From: Chromera velia | Taxonomy: Eukaryota; Sar; Chromeraceae | NCBI GenBank assembly: GCA_018398765.1 | Contig: JAHBMJ010000634.1 | Span: 1 to 44,628 of the forward strand | DNA: 44,628 bases | Direction: 5' to 3' | In this document: positions 9,782-22,919 of the stretch, piece by piece | Numbering within the stretch: the first letter of the stretch is position 1 | Layout: every line of letters begins with the position of its first letter | Program-made: the position numbers and the translations under genes | The notes under the pieces: model-generated | Databases searched by the model: none | Told to the model about the DNA's origin: nothing | The model's input: only the letters and a program-made list of their open reading frames with translations

Positions 9782-12700
9782 TGGGCTCTAGCAAGAGGGG
9801 GGGGGGGGTCTTTGCGTGCCAAACAAGCAAAAATGACCGATCTTTCCCACTATCAAAACACATTCTGAACAAGCCTAGGAATAAGCTTCAATAAGCTAAA
9901 AACGTTTAAAAAGAAGAGTAAAAACTGGGTTTTCTGAACATATTTTAAAAAAAGTAAAAATATGCAAGCTAAAAGCCTAGGCTTTAAGTACACGTGCACC
10001 TAGACGTGCACAAATTCAAGGCATCCAGACCTAAAATGCATGCGGGCAATCTCTTTTAGGTTTAGAACTGCAGTCAACTGCCTGCAAAACGAATTATTAA
10101 ATGCATTTTTCCCGTCACAAATTAAAATGGGCAGCTGCTGTCACCGTCCCTTCCCGCCACAGACATTGAAATCCGATGGAGTTTAGAAATACAGTTTCCT
10201 GGGTCGCAAGCGAAAATGAGATGTGAGACGTGCAGATGGAGAGAACAAGCCGAAGCAGCGGGATGGACAAAAGCTGACAAGCAGACAGGTAAGCACGCGG
10301 GCAGGCAGACTGCCAGAGTCTCCTCGATCGAGTCATTCCATCTTTCTTTTGATAAAAATTCATGCAGGGAAGGAATCTTTTCATCAACGATGTTCTCTGA
10401 ATTCGTTTGGTTGGAGTGAAAGGAAGAGACGCTCTTGTCTCCCTGCTGTCTTTCCTCGCCAAAGGGACGCCTCTCTCCCCCCTCTCTAGATTCATTTGAA
10501 GAATAGAACAAATTTGTAACAAAAAGGCGGCAGCAGTTGGTCTGGGGCTAGATTGGGGGAGCCGGCAAGCACGGAAGGAATGAAGTTGGAAGGAGGAGTT
10601 GGAATCCATACTTGCCTGGTTTCTCCCTCTCTCTTTACAGTTGCAGAAGCCGCAGCATGGGGTCCTCGGCAAAGCTCGGGCCGGCTCCAGGGGCCCTTGA
10701 CCTTGCAATGATCCGTTACCGTCCTCCCCTTCATCCTTGCACCAAGGACTGTCACGGTATCTTCTGCCACACAGGAAGGAAAAAGGAAAACATCCTCTCT
10801 ATTTGACCCCTCCTGGGCCCCTTTTTTCTCTCCCATTCCCCCTTTCTCTTGGTTGCATCAATCCTCCCTGCCTCTTGAGAAGCGGCCCAAACCGCTGGGG
10901 CCACACTTAAACTGCCGATCGAGGTGTTTACTTTTGGTGGCTATCTATCAAGTGTGCTAGAGGACGAAAGAAGTTCTCTCGAGAGGACAAGGAAAAGACC
11001 AGCTCGATTAAATGGAGGGAAGTCCCTCTGCCTGTACGATCATTCGTCTTGTGGTGAATCGCGTGTTCCTCCCTCCCGGCATCCCCGTCTAGAGGCAGGG
11101 AAGGAAACAAAGATAGAAAAGGAATTCATATGAGAGAGAGAAGGAGAGATGAAGAAAAAAGAGAGGAAGCAAGAATCTAGAATCTCCCTGAGATCTTTCC
11201 GTCAACTTTACAGAAAGAAAGCGAGACAGGGGAAAAAGTGAAACAGACTCACTTCGGCTTCAATCCTTCTTTTTGTTCATCAGAACCTGATCCCTCTCTT
11301 CTTTTGTTTTAGCAGAGCCGGAAAAGAGAGGAGAAAGAATAGATGGTGGCGGCGGCAGAGAAGACTGCCACCCTTCATTTGTCCGTGATGTGCGTTACTT
11401 CTCTTTTTACATCTGCCCTCTTGCTGCCAGGCTGTCGATCTGTTGGCTTAATTCGGTCGAAAAGACGTAAGGAGAGGGGGGGAGGGAGCTTCTGGGAACT
11501 GGGACAGCAGCCAAATCTTTTCTTAAAATTCAATTTCTTCGCGAGACGCTACCCGATGGTCTTCTTCTCTTCTCTTCTCTTCTCTTCACAAAGTGGACAC
11601 GTCTGAAGGTGCAGTTGCGAGAGAGACATTCGGACAGAGACGTCCGATCAGTTGATCCCTTTTCATTCTCCTTGTTTCCTTCCTTGCTTCCTTCCCCTTA
11701 ATTTCTTTCCCTTCGTCGAAGCGTTCAGACAAGGAACGAATTTTCGACCGGCAGGAACACGGTTGCACAGGCACGAGGAGAGACGGCCCTGGTTCCCGTA
11801 TCGGCACTCCTCTTCTTTGCATGTCTCTTCTGCACACCGGAATGAATGAATGAATGAATGAATGAATGAATGAATGGATACGAGACTGCATGAATCAACG
11901 AACAACTGCAGGGAGACAGAGAGAAAGAGGTGTTGAATTAGAATAGTAGTAGGTCAGACAGTCATCGAAAGGTTGGCCAACTTAATTCGTTCGTTCTCTC
12001 GTTCAACTGCAAGAAAGATGAAAGAAATCAACTGTGCTGCTACAAGGCGGACAGCGTTATTATGCCTTTTTGCGTCGGTCAGCTGCACTGCCTGAAAGAC
12101 AGATGAGCAAAAAATCATTCGTGAAAAAACTGAGCGGGGGGGGCGAAAAAGAAAGAAGGGTCTTGCATGTACAGCCGCATCATCGCACATCGTTCTTCAT
12201 GAAAGGGGAGGGGGGGGGGACGGCAGAAGAGTCAATGAAAGACAGGGAGAGGGAGGGGAGGAAACGAAGACTTAAATCGACTGAATGCGTATCGAGCAAT
12301 AGTGTTCGAAAAATTGTTTGTTTCTTTGGATGCAAAACAGACGCTCACATACACACAAAGAGCACCCAGTCGAACTGACTCTGTTCTGTTCTGTTCTGTT
12401 CGTCTAATTGTCTTTTTCTAATTCTTTGTCAGACAGACACACAGACGCACAGACGGAAAGACAGAGAGAGGGACAAAATTGATTGATCAGCTGAAAAGGT
12501 CGATATCCAGATTTCCTTCCACGGTGCAAATCTGAATTCCCTTTTTCATTCTCCTTTTGGCTAAAACGAAACGAAACCCGCGGACGGGAGGGATTTCTCG
12601 ATCGACAAAGAAATCTCATGCAGGGTGGGGGTCAAACAAACAAACAAACAAAGAGAATTGATCAATTTGGCAGATCCATTCATTCATCCATCTGTCTGAC

Positions 12701-13186
12701 ATTTTCCCCTCCCCTTTGTCCTTGTCAAAAATGGGATGTCAGAGGGCAAAAGGCGAAGAAAGGAAACAGAAAGGGGGGGACACTCAACAGGGGGGACCTC
12801 CTCAGCCGTATCCTTCGTCCTTTGAGTGAAAGTAAAAAGGGGGTTCCGATTGTTGTTGCCTCCCTCCCTCTCTAGCGCAGTCCCGCTCCCTCACAACAGC
12901 CCCCATGCCAACCCAGACCTCCAAAAGAGCCGAAGGGAAGGAACAAAGGGAAAAAGCAACAGTGATCGAGGAGAGAAGAAAAAAAAGCCAAGTCAAAGAA
13001 AGACGTTCGTCTCCTCCGCCCCTCCTCCCTCTCTCTTTCTGATACCTACCCCGCTTTTGTCATTGTTTGAATTAATTCTGTCTATACACCCATTCACTCA
13101 CCGAAACACGAACAAACAAACACGCAAATTTTTACCATACAGGCCTATACAGCAGAGCAAATGTGCATTTCCCCGCTCTTCCTCAC
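9782..13186. other. intergenic DNA with simple repeats
   Basis: There is no gene that I can support. The stretch is dominated by purine/pyrimidine-rich DNA and simple repeats: a G run near 9798, (TTCTC)n near 11568-11586, (AATG)9 at 11841-11876, (TTCTG)n near 12380, and (CAAA)n near 12638. An exon-like stretch on the plus strand after TTTACAG (10641 onward) has no partner exons and is not called. Confidence 0.4.
11841..11876 (+). repeat. (AATG)9 microsatellite
   Basis: Nine uninterrupted AATG units lie in non-coding DNA. Confidence 0.95.
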
Positions 13187-16100
13187 TCACTCAATGCAAC
13201 AAGTGTTGTCACCATCCTTTGCTTGGGAGCCGTCAGGGCTCTCCCCCCCCCCACCCTTTGGGCCCAGCGGCCCCTGCCTCCTCTTGTCACCCTTCATCAT
13301 CCATCCTCCCCCTCCTCTCTTACCCTCCCCACCACCTCCCCGTGCAGCCTCTCGTCTTTTCGACCAAAACCAAAAATCGACAAGAGCCGCAGCAGACTGG
13401 AGGTCCACTGCCCCCGCTCCTGTCACGCTCCGCGTTCTCCCTCTCATCCCCCCTCCCCCCAGTGAGCCAACTCCGAGCAGCTTCAACTGATCTGACAGAA
13501 TATCGGATTGACTCTGGGGGGGCACGACTGTGAGCAGGTCAGCAGAGCCTGCCATCACAATCGACCGCACCCACCTCTCCAGTCCCGCTGTCTTTGCCCT
13601 CTCCTGGGAAGTGACTGGATCACGGGACGGTACGGGGGAATCCTCGCTGTCTGCCGCTGCAGAGGTGCTCTGCTGAGGAGGCTGAGCCTGTTGTTTGGAG
13701 GATCTCTGACGGTTCCTCATAAGGAAACTGAGCGAGGGGGAGGATTCCGGAGGGTCAGTGAACGGGCTCACCTGGGGGTGTTTGTGGAATCGAGAAGTTT
13801 TCTGGGACTCTCTGCGAAGCTCGGTCTGGAGCTCCTTGCAGAGACGCGAATGGCAAAAAGCCACCAGACTCTTGTACTTGGATGTAGGGTGGGAGGCGGG
13901 GGGGCGGGTGGAGACTTTGGTGTGTTTCTGCGTTGTCTCTTCAATCCGTTCGGGGGGATCGATGAAGGTATTCCGTAGATTCATATGTGATTGCGCAGAA
14001 GGGTGGTCTGTGGGTGTGTCGTCGGCAGCTTCAGCAGAAGGAAAAGTGAACCTAGAAACGGGAGGGGGGCAGTCGGGGTTGTTCATCGGGGTGTCTGTGT
14101 CGTCAGGGATTGGTAAAGCGGCTTCTTCCGCCGTCTCTTGACGGCTGCTGATGCTTCTGCTGCTCCATCCCTCCGCCTCCCCCTCCGCTTTCCCCCCCTT
14201 AGTTCCTCCCCGACTCCGACACGAGGAGGAGGCTGCGCAGGAAGAAGAAGAAGAAGAAGCAGGGTCGGCCCCCCGGGGGGGGAAGCGACTGCTGAAGGAG
14301 ACGGGGCGATCGGAATATCGGGAAGCGGAGACGGCAGAGGATGCAGACGAGTCGCGGGTGCTCGTTGTGAAATCCCGAGAGGGGGGAGAAGGGTCGCATG
14401 TGGATTCTTTCTCCCCCCCTCCTTCTGCTTGTCTGTCTCCTTTGGAGACTCTCACGGCTGCACAGGAACAAGAAGAAGACGAAGAGGCAGAAGCAGAAGC
14501 AGACGAAGAAGAGGACGAGGAGGACGAGGCGCCTTCTCGTGCCCCCCCCCGACGACAGGCACCCGGAGGCAGCCTGACGGTCGACCTCTCAGACACCAGA
14601 CGCACGCGGGCCGTCTCCCCGTCTCCCTTCTTTCTGACTTCCAGATGGGTACAGATATCGTTGTTCAAGCTCTTCTTCCCCCCCTGCCCTGCCTGAGGCA
14701 TGAAAGGAGGGTTCTGCATCACCCCCACGCAGGGAACCTGGAGGAACCCCTGCTCCAGGCCCAGCATCGGGCGGCCTACAGAGTACGCGTACGGTGCGTG
14801 GGGGAGGCTCATCGTGCGGGTGCAGTAGGCGACGACCATGACGATGAACATCACTTTAAGGTCGTCGCACTCCTCCGTGTGACTGCGCTCCGTCCTCGCC
14901 ATCTGAATCAGGCAAACACGAGACAGAAGGGAAGAAAAGAAGGAGGCATGAGGGGCACGGAGGACCGAGAGAGAACACATCAAATGGTTCTACCGCCAAT
15001 TAGCGCACATGCGTGTACACACAATTCAGTTCTGTGCTTCACCAGAGCACAGGGGAATCAGGGAAGAATCCCAAAAGAAAAGATCACGATCCGAGTAGAA
15101 AGCAAAGTTAGGAACGACTTCATTGATTGGGAAACAAATAAGACATAAATGAACTTCCTGATTGTTTTTCCTCTGTCCTCATTGCGCTCTATCAGATATC
15201 AAGAGCAAAAGAACTTTTGAGTGATCGCAAAGTCCTCTCTCTGTTAGCATTCGGTGAGACACCTCGTGTGAATTCATACGGTCGTTCTTTCACTGACGTA
15301 CGTGTTTGATCGAGGGCAGCCTCGCACAGGTCCACGCCTGGTAGAACTCCTGAGAGACCTGCCATGGCCCTTCGTTGTCTGCCGCCTCTGTCCACATCTC
15401 CAGGGTGGAGGGCCGAGGGAGGCACGTCCACACGTCCATGTCCAGAGTACCTGCACGCACGCAATCCAAACAGTTATTTCACTTAATTGGCATCCATCTA
15501 CTCATCAATCCCCTCGAGGGGCACAGGAGGGAGAAGTAAGAAAAGCCAATGAGTTCATTTTCATCCGAAGTATATCAGACAAGAAAGAAAGAGGAGAACA
15601 ACAATCCTTGTGAAAGCTGTGCAGAAAACGTTCGGAGACAAACTTCTGATTCACGTTGATGCAGACTCAGAAGCCTCCCCGCTCACATACAAAAAAACAC
15701 CCAAAAGAAAAGTCTAGACGGATGGACAGAGAAGGCAGAAGAAAAAAAGTCACTTTCAACAATCGCGCACGAGTTGACTCTTCCAGGGCCAAGGAGCACG
15801 GAACCATAAACGAATTTCCTCCACATGCCCAGCTCGTTAGGCTCTGGCTCTTCTTTCAAATTTCATGCACCATAGAGTCAGAAAGGTTCACGTTCTCCCA
15901 GTCAGAACACCAAAACGAGGCGTGTTGTCACAAGCAAGCCAGGCAGAGAGAGATATCTCCGGACAGGCCCACCTGTCGACTGTGCTTCACTCATTGCGAT
16001 AGGAATCATGAGAGACTCCACGACGGAACGAGAAGACCACTCAGAGAAGGGGTGTCTCCCTCCCCCCCCCTCAAGGTCGTCTCCCCCATCCAAGTCCATG

Positions 16101-17213
16101 CTACTCTCCCTCTCCCGTCTCCCGCCATTGGATGAAGAAGACGAGGGAGAAGAAGCGGGAGGCTCGGGGGGGGCCACTGCCCACCGCTCCTCCACTTCCA
16201 GGGACCCCGGAGGCCCCAGAGTTCCGATGCGGTGCAGGTGCACAGAGGCGGCGCCACCCTCACCCTGGTTCTCTGGTGCAGCAGCAGCAGCAGCAGCTGC
16301 TGGCTGTGCAGTGTTCTTGCTGGATGCCGAGGCCGAGGAGGGCCTGCTGTCGAGAGCGCTGGTTATGGGTGCGGAAGCAGGGACCTCGAGGGGTGAGGGG
16401 ACGTCATCGTCCTCTCTGCAGAAAAGGAAGGGAAGGCAAAAGAGCAGAAACGCACACATTTCATTCCTGCGGCATGCCAATATGCCAGTAGAAGCGACTT
16501 CAGGCGGCACAAGAGAGAGAAAAAGAGTGGCTGAGAGAAGTGGGAGTAGTGTCAAAATATCTCCGCTCGCCTGTTACACTGGAGAAACGAAGCGATGCAG
16601 TCACGATCTAAGAAACTATCAGAACCAATTTTCAAAAACCATACTGCAGGAAGGCTGTCTACCTGCCTGTCTGACCTGAGGGGTCTCTGGAGCTCTCTGT
16701 AGCGCTCCAGGGCGACGGGGGGGGGCACCGCCATGTTGCCTGCAGGCGGAAGGCAGGAAGGACGGGTGGAGACACAGAGATGTCGTGGACTGAGTGCAAA
16801 CGGCATGTGAGAGGAGGGTGCATGGTAAGATGTATGACGGACAGTAGGGAAAAAAAGGTCAGAGAGGAACGGGGCAGAGACGGCCTTTTCTCGATTGCCT
16901 GCAGGCGCCTTCCTTTCTCGGTCTGCTTTGCTGTATACTCATTATTCAAGTTCAAAGAGGCATCTCACAAAAGCAAGAAAGAAACAACCGACAGCCGACC
17001 GACCAGGGTAGTCCACCACCACAACCTCCACCTCAGCAAAGGACGCATGACCAAACCGGGCCTTGGAGAACGGTCCCCTCTCTCGGCCCTTCCACTCGCC
17101 CTCGGACCAGTCACTCACACCACGAAACCCCCCTCCCCTGCCGATACAGAGGTTAATGTTCCCCATGTAGGCCGCAATGCATGCGAACACATGGGCCGTG
17201 GATCTGCACACAT

Positions 17214-17262
<49 letters not shown>

Positions 17263-18973
17263 CAAAAGGGGAAACAGAAGGACACCCAAATGAAACAGCG
17301 GATGAGGCCTTTCCTATTGCGCCTTTGCAAAAAAGGAAAGGGCACGCTGGGAATTGTTTTGATTGGCTCAAAAAAGTCGTGACCCTCTTTCCCCTCTGTT
17401 GCAGTTTCTACCTCACCCTCTTTCACTTCTTTTTCTCGTGCTCCACAACTGCATGTCTGTGTCCAGGTCTCTCTCGGAAACTCAGAATGCAAACGCACGT
17501 CCCGCTCCCCACTTGTCTCTTCCTTCCTTCCTGCCTGCTTGCAAGTGGAGTGGGGCCCTCGGATCGGCCTGTACTGTGGCAGCGTCACTGCATGTCAATT
17601 TTTCTGTTCCTTTGCTTCCTTTTCGTTTCACTCCTTTTCCCAGTCTCTCTGCCTCCCCTGCCTCACTAAACCCTGACTGACTTAAACAAGTATTCCGCGA
17701 AAGATCGTCCCTCGAGGCTTCGAGGCTTGACCACCTTCCAGGGATAAGTGGGACCGAAGGACACCACAACCTGGCCTGTGGGACCGACAAGTGCTGCCAG
17801 GAGCAGCAGCGTCGTCACAGTGGGGTTGTGCACCAGCACCTTCCTTCCACTCAGGCGCAGAATCGAACGGGGAGACAGGGTGTGGAACGTCTCACCCAGA
17901 AGAGAGTGCACGTCTGCAACTGCAAGCAGACTCGCGCGCACTGCGCGCACCCTCCGTCTCACTTCTGCTTCCTGCGGAGTCTCCTTCGGGGCAGAGGAGG
18001 AAGAGGTCCAGGCGGACCTGTCCACCTTGACCACGTCCGGCTGCCACCCCCCTCTCGCCTGTGGGTGCTTCGGAGCGTATCTTTCGTGCCCGAGAAGGAC
18101 ACGCAAGCCGTCGAAGATCCTGACGCTGGCCCTGGAGTGGGGGCGATCAGGCAGGGGCTTGCTGTAGGGGGACCCTGAGTGAGGGTCCTTGTAGGCAGGG
18201 ACGCACATGACAGAGGAACCCTTCAGGAGCTCCGATGGGATAAGGGGGGCCGAGAGGAGACTGCATAGAAGCATACAGTGACGGTCATGTGTGTGAATAT
18301 CGACGAACTAGGCAGAAGCGAAAGGGAGACGGGGAGCGCTGACGGATAAAAAGGTTGCAGAGCAGAGAGAGGAAAGCGACCAGGCGACTGACCAGGCTGC
18401 CATTCGGATTGCGAGCGTATCCCCTGCAGCTCCATTTCCCTCGTTGAGAAAAATGGGGGGCAGACAAGGGTAGACATCGGGGTCGTTTTCGTCCGTCAGT
18501 TTCTTGGCCCCTATTTTGAAGTTGAGCGTCCATCTGCGGGTTGAGGTGTCCTGGTGCCACTGCGCGGATGGAAGAGGAAGCAAGCACATAACTGAAGGGA
18601 AAGAAACGTGCATTGGAAAGGAGAAGGCCCCCAAAGCGGAGAAGCATGCCGCACTGCCGTTTTCCAGAAGGACGTCTCCTGTTGCAGAACGGTGGAGACA
18701 GAAAAAGGCTGTCTTTCTGGGTCGACCCACCTTTCGTCTCCGAACCTGGCACTGATGGAAGAAGAGGCGAAAGACCTTTCCGGACACAGTCGGATCCTCT
18801 TCGGTCAGGATGGCCTCAAAACTACAGAGTGGCCACGCGAGGGCGACTTCGAAGAATATATCATCGTCGCAGACTTCTCGCAGTCTACGGCAAAGATTTC
18901 GGAACAAAGCAAGAGTGTCGAAATCAAGGAACGTGCATGTATACTTGATCACGCAGTCTCGCAGTTCCAACAT
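13187..18973 (-). CDS. multi-exon gene, F-box-like N-terminus, long Ser-rich C-terminus
   Basis: Exons by splice signals and phase are 18973-18393, 18260-17682, 17203-17004, 16739-16676, 16415-15973, 15450-15302 and 14902-13187. All six junctions keep the reading frame, giving about 1243 residues. The ATG at 18973 opens an F-box-like segment: residues 1-40, with LDFDTLALFRNLCRRLREV matching the Leu/Arg/Cys spacing of the fold. F-box proteins usually recruit SCF ubiquitin ligases through Skp1. The middle has hydrophobic segments (TTLLLLAALVGPTG; VFACIAAYMGN; KVMFIVMVVAYC) that could be membrane or core helices. An Ala run and a Ser run lie in exon 5. The last exon is Ser- and charge-rich and ends in CCIE. 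The intron at about 17260-17210 holds (AC)n and (GA)n runs. The function beyond the F-box guess is unknown. The first exon may hold a further short intron, and the 3' end is least certain. Confidence 0.6.
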
Positions 18974-19711
18974 CGGGAATCACGAAGGCAGGCACAAAAG
19001 GCCTGTGCCTTCGAATCTGATCGACTCGGAGAAGAGTCAGACCACTCTAAGCCGCCAGACTGAGCTCTCAGACAAATTAGGGAGACACATCATTTTGACT
19101 CTGACAAGTGAAGGCGACTTCCGAGGTCATTTGAGAGGCCAGAGAAGGATTCAGCCATCAGCCTGCTTTTGGACGGGACGGCTATCTGATCGATTCATTG
19201 ATTCTTCATGGCACTGATCGAACAGAAAGTGACCAAGTTTGTCTGTTTCTTTTGACACAATTTTGGAGCGCGGAATTTGTTCTCCTGGCGAGGGATCCCG
19301 CAAAGCGAAAAAGGACAACTTTTCGGGGCCACTGAGCACGCATGTCTCAGATGGCAGTCCGTTGCATGCGTTTCTCGGATCCTCATGGATGCAGTTCGCC
19401 ACGCTGACGCAGATTCCCAAAAAAAGATCAAAAAAAGAGACGGTTTGAAAGACCGAAAACGAAACCTGAAGTCCTTCAACTGAAGCACCTCTCGCTTTCT
19501 CACAAGGGATCTCACGCAGCTCCTCGAGTGCATCTTCTCTGTGAAGGTTGAGCACCTTTCGAATTTTCTTACTCTTCAACTCTGGGCAGTGGACGGACTT
19601 GGTTGCCAGGACTTCTAGTACATATTTGCCTTGTGTCCCAGTTTACTTTCGTCTCCTTCGAGAGATCGTTTCATTCGTTTGTTCTTATTGCTCGAGCAAC
19701 GAGACCTCAGA

Positions 19712-20578
19712 ATGAAGTTCACTGCAGTGCTCATTCCCCTCGCAGGGATTGCCTCGGCACTCGCTCAAGAGGCTCCGGCAGCGCCTGTCGTGAGTCCCTC
19801 TGCTGCTCCTGAAGTTCCCTCTCCTTCCCCTACCGCTGCTTCTGTGGAAGAGACTCCCGCTCCTGCTCAGCCTGAGGTGTCTGAGCCCCAGACTGCCCCT
19901 CCGGTGCGCCCAGCGGTGCCCCTGGAGGAGGAGATGGAGATGGATGCGATGCCTGACAGGGTAGGTCCTTGTCTTTTTCCTCTCTGTTCGCTCTTCCAGT
20001 CCTAGCTGCAATTTTTGCTGAGTTTTCTTTTGTGCCCTCCCCCTATGTTCTCCCCTCACTGACTTAGGCTCTTCCTGTCAGCCTCATTCAGACCCCTCCC
20101 TGCCATCAACTCTCGACCAGAATTGATGAACCTCTAGCTCAAGCGCTCATCCCATTTGCCTGCTTGCTCGCTGTGTGCATGGATGCAGCCTGTGATGGGG
20201 CCTGACGGTCAGGTCTGGGCTCCTCTGATCTCCTGGGAGCCTGTGGACCCCGTGACTGCCCAGAAGATGATCAAGGATGGAGTGGTCGACTACCCCAACT
20301 ACCCCGCCATGCGCCCCGCTGGACCCAACCAGCGCGGCCCGAACGCCCAGCGCCGTCTCCGCGGAGAGGTCTCAAAGGAGGCCGCCGAGGTTGAGGGTGC
20401 AGAGAAGCGTCGCCTGTTTCTCCTTGGCCACCTCTTCCGTCCCCGCTATTATGGCGGCTACGGAGGTGGCTTCTATGGCTACAGGGGAGGCTACGGCGGC
20501 TTCGGGGGCTACGGAGGTGGCTTTGGCGGTGGCTACGGATATGGAGGGTATGGCGGGTATGGGGGTGGGTACTGGTAA
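19712..20578 (+). CDS. secreted Gly/Tyr-rich protein (two exons)
   Basis: Exon 1 is 19712-19960 and exon 2 is 20189-20578. The donor is GTAGGT and the acceptor GATGCAG, both in phase 0, giving 212 residues. Residues 1-18 form a clear signal peptide (MKFTAVLIPLAGIASALA). A Pro/Ala/Ser/Glu-rich spacer follows to about residue 83. Next comes a folded-looking segment with Trp residues (GQVWAPLISWEP), then a basic stretch. The C-terminus has about 40 residues of GGYGG/GGFGG/GYGG repeats and ends in Trp-stop. Gly/Tyr-rich tails occur in secreted structural proteins that cross-link or coacervate, so a wall or matrix role is possible but is an inference. No family is recognised. The start follows the only in-frame ATG that gives a signal peptide. 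Confidence 0.8.
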
Positions 20579-22623
20579 ATTAATTAAGTGAGAAGGAAGA
20601 AGACAGGTTGAGTGAATTAATAGATGAATGAATGAAGACAGTGTGAGAGACAAACATCGTTGCGTCAGACGAGATCAAGCAAAAAGAGGAGAAAAAGAGG
20701 GAACAAGGAGAAGAGACTGATGGTCGTCTCTTCTTGTGGTTGAAGAGAAGCAGAAAGGTTTGGCCAATCGATCAGTTCATGCAGAATCTGTGGTGTGGCG
20801 TTGTTGTACTGCTTCGCTTGCTGTGATTCATCATATTTAAGTCGGACATCAACAACAGAACGGAAAAGCGCTCGTGCTTTTCTCTTTTTGTGGCCAACAA
20901 GCAGAGAGTGAAGGTGAAAGAGGAGAAGGCGCGCATGTATGGAAGGAATGAGGGGGGGTCCCCATGAAGAAACTTTAAGCAAAGACCAACGGGACCCTGG
21001 CACCCTTCTATTGAAAAAGAAACTTTAACAACTACCGTTGTGAAGAACAACAAGTGACAGAGAGAGGAAGGAGCCGAGGAAAGAGACAACAGATACAGAC
21101 TGCCTGCAGAACAGAGGCATGGAAAGAAAGACAGTCATGTGCCTGTCTGATCTTTCCACCTCGATCGAGTATGCAGTTGACTGTGCTGAAGAGAAATTAA
21201 CGAAGATTAGCTCCTTTGATTTGTTTTTGTTTGCTGTGACGGTCTGCCTGTCTGCCGTTCTCCATGCATGCCCTTCAATTCCAATTCCAAACGGAACTTG
21301 TGAGTGAGCGTGTGAACGTGCATGAATGAAGTGTGACGAAGGGAGTCCCGCATTCTTTCCGATTCTTCCGCTGTCAAGAACGGGTTTGCGGATTGTCCTT
21401 TCTTCGTTCCGGTCCTTGTTCGTTTTTCCAGGGAGGCAGTAGAGATCTGTCTGTCTTGGCTTGCATTGACTTCGAGAGAAAAAAAGGGGAATCGGAGAGA
21501 CTCTGAGAACGGGAACGCTTCTGTTCTCAGGCATGAGTGCAGAGAGAAGGAAAGAGAAGGATCAGATCTGACACAGCGGTCTCCTTCTTCCATGATAAAA
21601 AGTGATCGATCAAATTAGGGGCCCTTTCTGGGCCTTGGAGGGTGGAGGTTTTCCTTCTTGCTTGCTTGCTTGCGCAGAAGGAAAGAAAGATGGGAGGAAG
21701 TCCCTTTGTGTCCGTCCAAGAGCGGGTCTTTCATTGTGTGTCCGTCTGTCGGCGTGCTCTTCTTTCTTTTGGGGGGCGCGTCCCCCTTTCGTATCAACTC
21801 CCGCGAATCCTTTCTGCAGTATCAGTGTGGACCGGAAGAAAGACTGTCCGTCTCTAGGTCCGTCTCAATTTCCTTCCAGCCTTGCTGTCTGTTGTCTACC
21901 TGACTGTCTCTCTTTCTCTCTCTGCTTCCCATTCCTCCCCATCCCGATGAACGATGAAGTCCCGAGGAGGGGGGGGACATGTGTGTGTGCAGAGGGGGGG
22001 GGGGATCCGCTATCTTCCTGTCTGTGTGTCAGTCAACTGTGGTGTGTTCTCTGCAGGAAGGGGTGTAGGTCTCACCGTGTTCTCTGGTATGGCCGTTTGT
22101 CCGTCTGCTTTGAGAGTCATCTGGTGTGTCCGTCAGGCGGTTTTTGTGTCAGGGAGCTGACTAAGTCAGGAGAGAGGAGAATGGCCGACAGTCAAAAAGC
22201 TTTACGAGAGAAGGGTAACGATGAAGGGAAATTACTAGGGAAAGTGTGCAATTTGGAACTGCCGTTGATTTGCTGGTCTCTCGTGTATATGGCCGGTGTG
22301 TGCCGGTATTCAGGTCCTTAATCATTGTCATCAAAATCCTTTTCTTGCATGTGTCGGAAGTTGTTGCCTCTGTTCAAGTTGTTCAGATGTATGAACTGGC
22401 AAACAGTTGCTTCAACAGTTCACTCTAGAGTTCACTGTAGAGCTAGCTGTAGAGGTCAATACACTGTATTATATATATGACATCATAAGTTTACTAATTT
22501 TACTTGAAACCTTTCAATAATGGAATAAGCAATACAACTATGTATATGGCGTACAGAACGTTTATGAAATAGATTGAGAACAATCTAGACTCCTATAGGC
22601 TAGGCTCTGTTGCCCCTCCATTC
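20579..22623. other. 3' flank and intergenic DNA, no gene called
   Basis: A 239-codon open frame (21602-22321) starts with GTG rather than ATG. It consists of Cys/Ser/Val translations of repeated GTGTCCGTCTG-type tracts, so I do not call it. The stretch beyond 22440 is AT-rich. Confidence 0.35.
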
Positions 22624-22862
22624 CATAAATTAAAAAAAAAAAAGAAAGTTTCCAATTTTTTTTTTTTAATCAACTGAAAAGTATATATTATTAGTTTTCA
22701 ATGTAATACCCCGTACAACACTTTTGCAACACTTGAACAACAGTTGTTTACCTATTGAATGCCGACCATAATTAATAAATAAAAGAAAAAATCATTAAAA
22801 AAAAAAAATTCTGATCTTTTATTTTTATTCTTTTTATGTAGTGCGGTCTGAATATAGTGCAG
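22624..22862. repeat. dispersed AT-rich repeat, copy 2
   Basis: Aligns with 8596-8825 over conserved blocks such as AAAGAAAGTTTCCAAT and AACAGTTGTTT, with length differences in the A/T runs. It ends about 55 bp before the LTR element at 22920. Confidence 0.7.
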
Positions 22863-22914
22863 AGTGTGAAGTTTCAACCATTGTGGGTCGATCTGAGTGA
22901 AAAGCAAGCAGAAG

Positions 22915-22919
22915 CATTT
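22915..22919 (+). repeat. target-site duplication, left (CATTT)
   Basis: CATTT immediately precedes the first terminal repeat and recurs exactly at 26339-26343 after the second. A 5-bp duplication is typical of LTR retroelement integration. Confidence 0.75.

Noticed and set aside
10641-10776. Exon-like stretch after CTCTTTACAG on the plus strand
   Set aside because: No matching donor or neighbouring exon could be found, and the minus-strand frames over it are equally open.
12826-13533. 235-codon plus-strand frame
   Set aside because: Its 3' half is the antisense of the last exon of the minus-strand F-box-like gene, and the rest is low-complexity.
14138-15148. 336-codon plus-strand frame
   Set aside because: Antisense shadow of the Ser-rich last exon on the minus strand, which has phase-matched splicing.
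21602-22321. 239-codon open frame with many Cys
   Set aside because: It starts with GTG, not ATG. Its Cys/Ser/Val content comes from repeated GTGTCCGTCTG-like tracts, and no domain or splice logic supports it.
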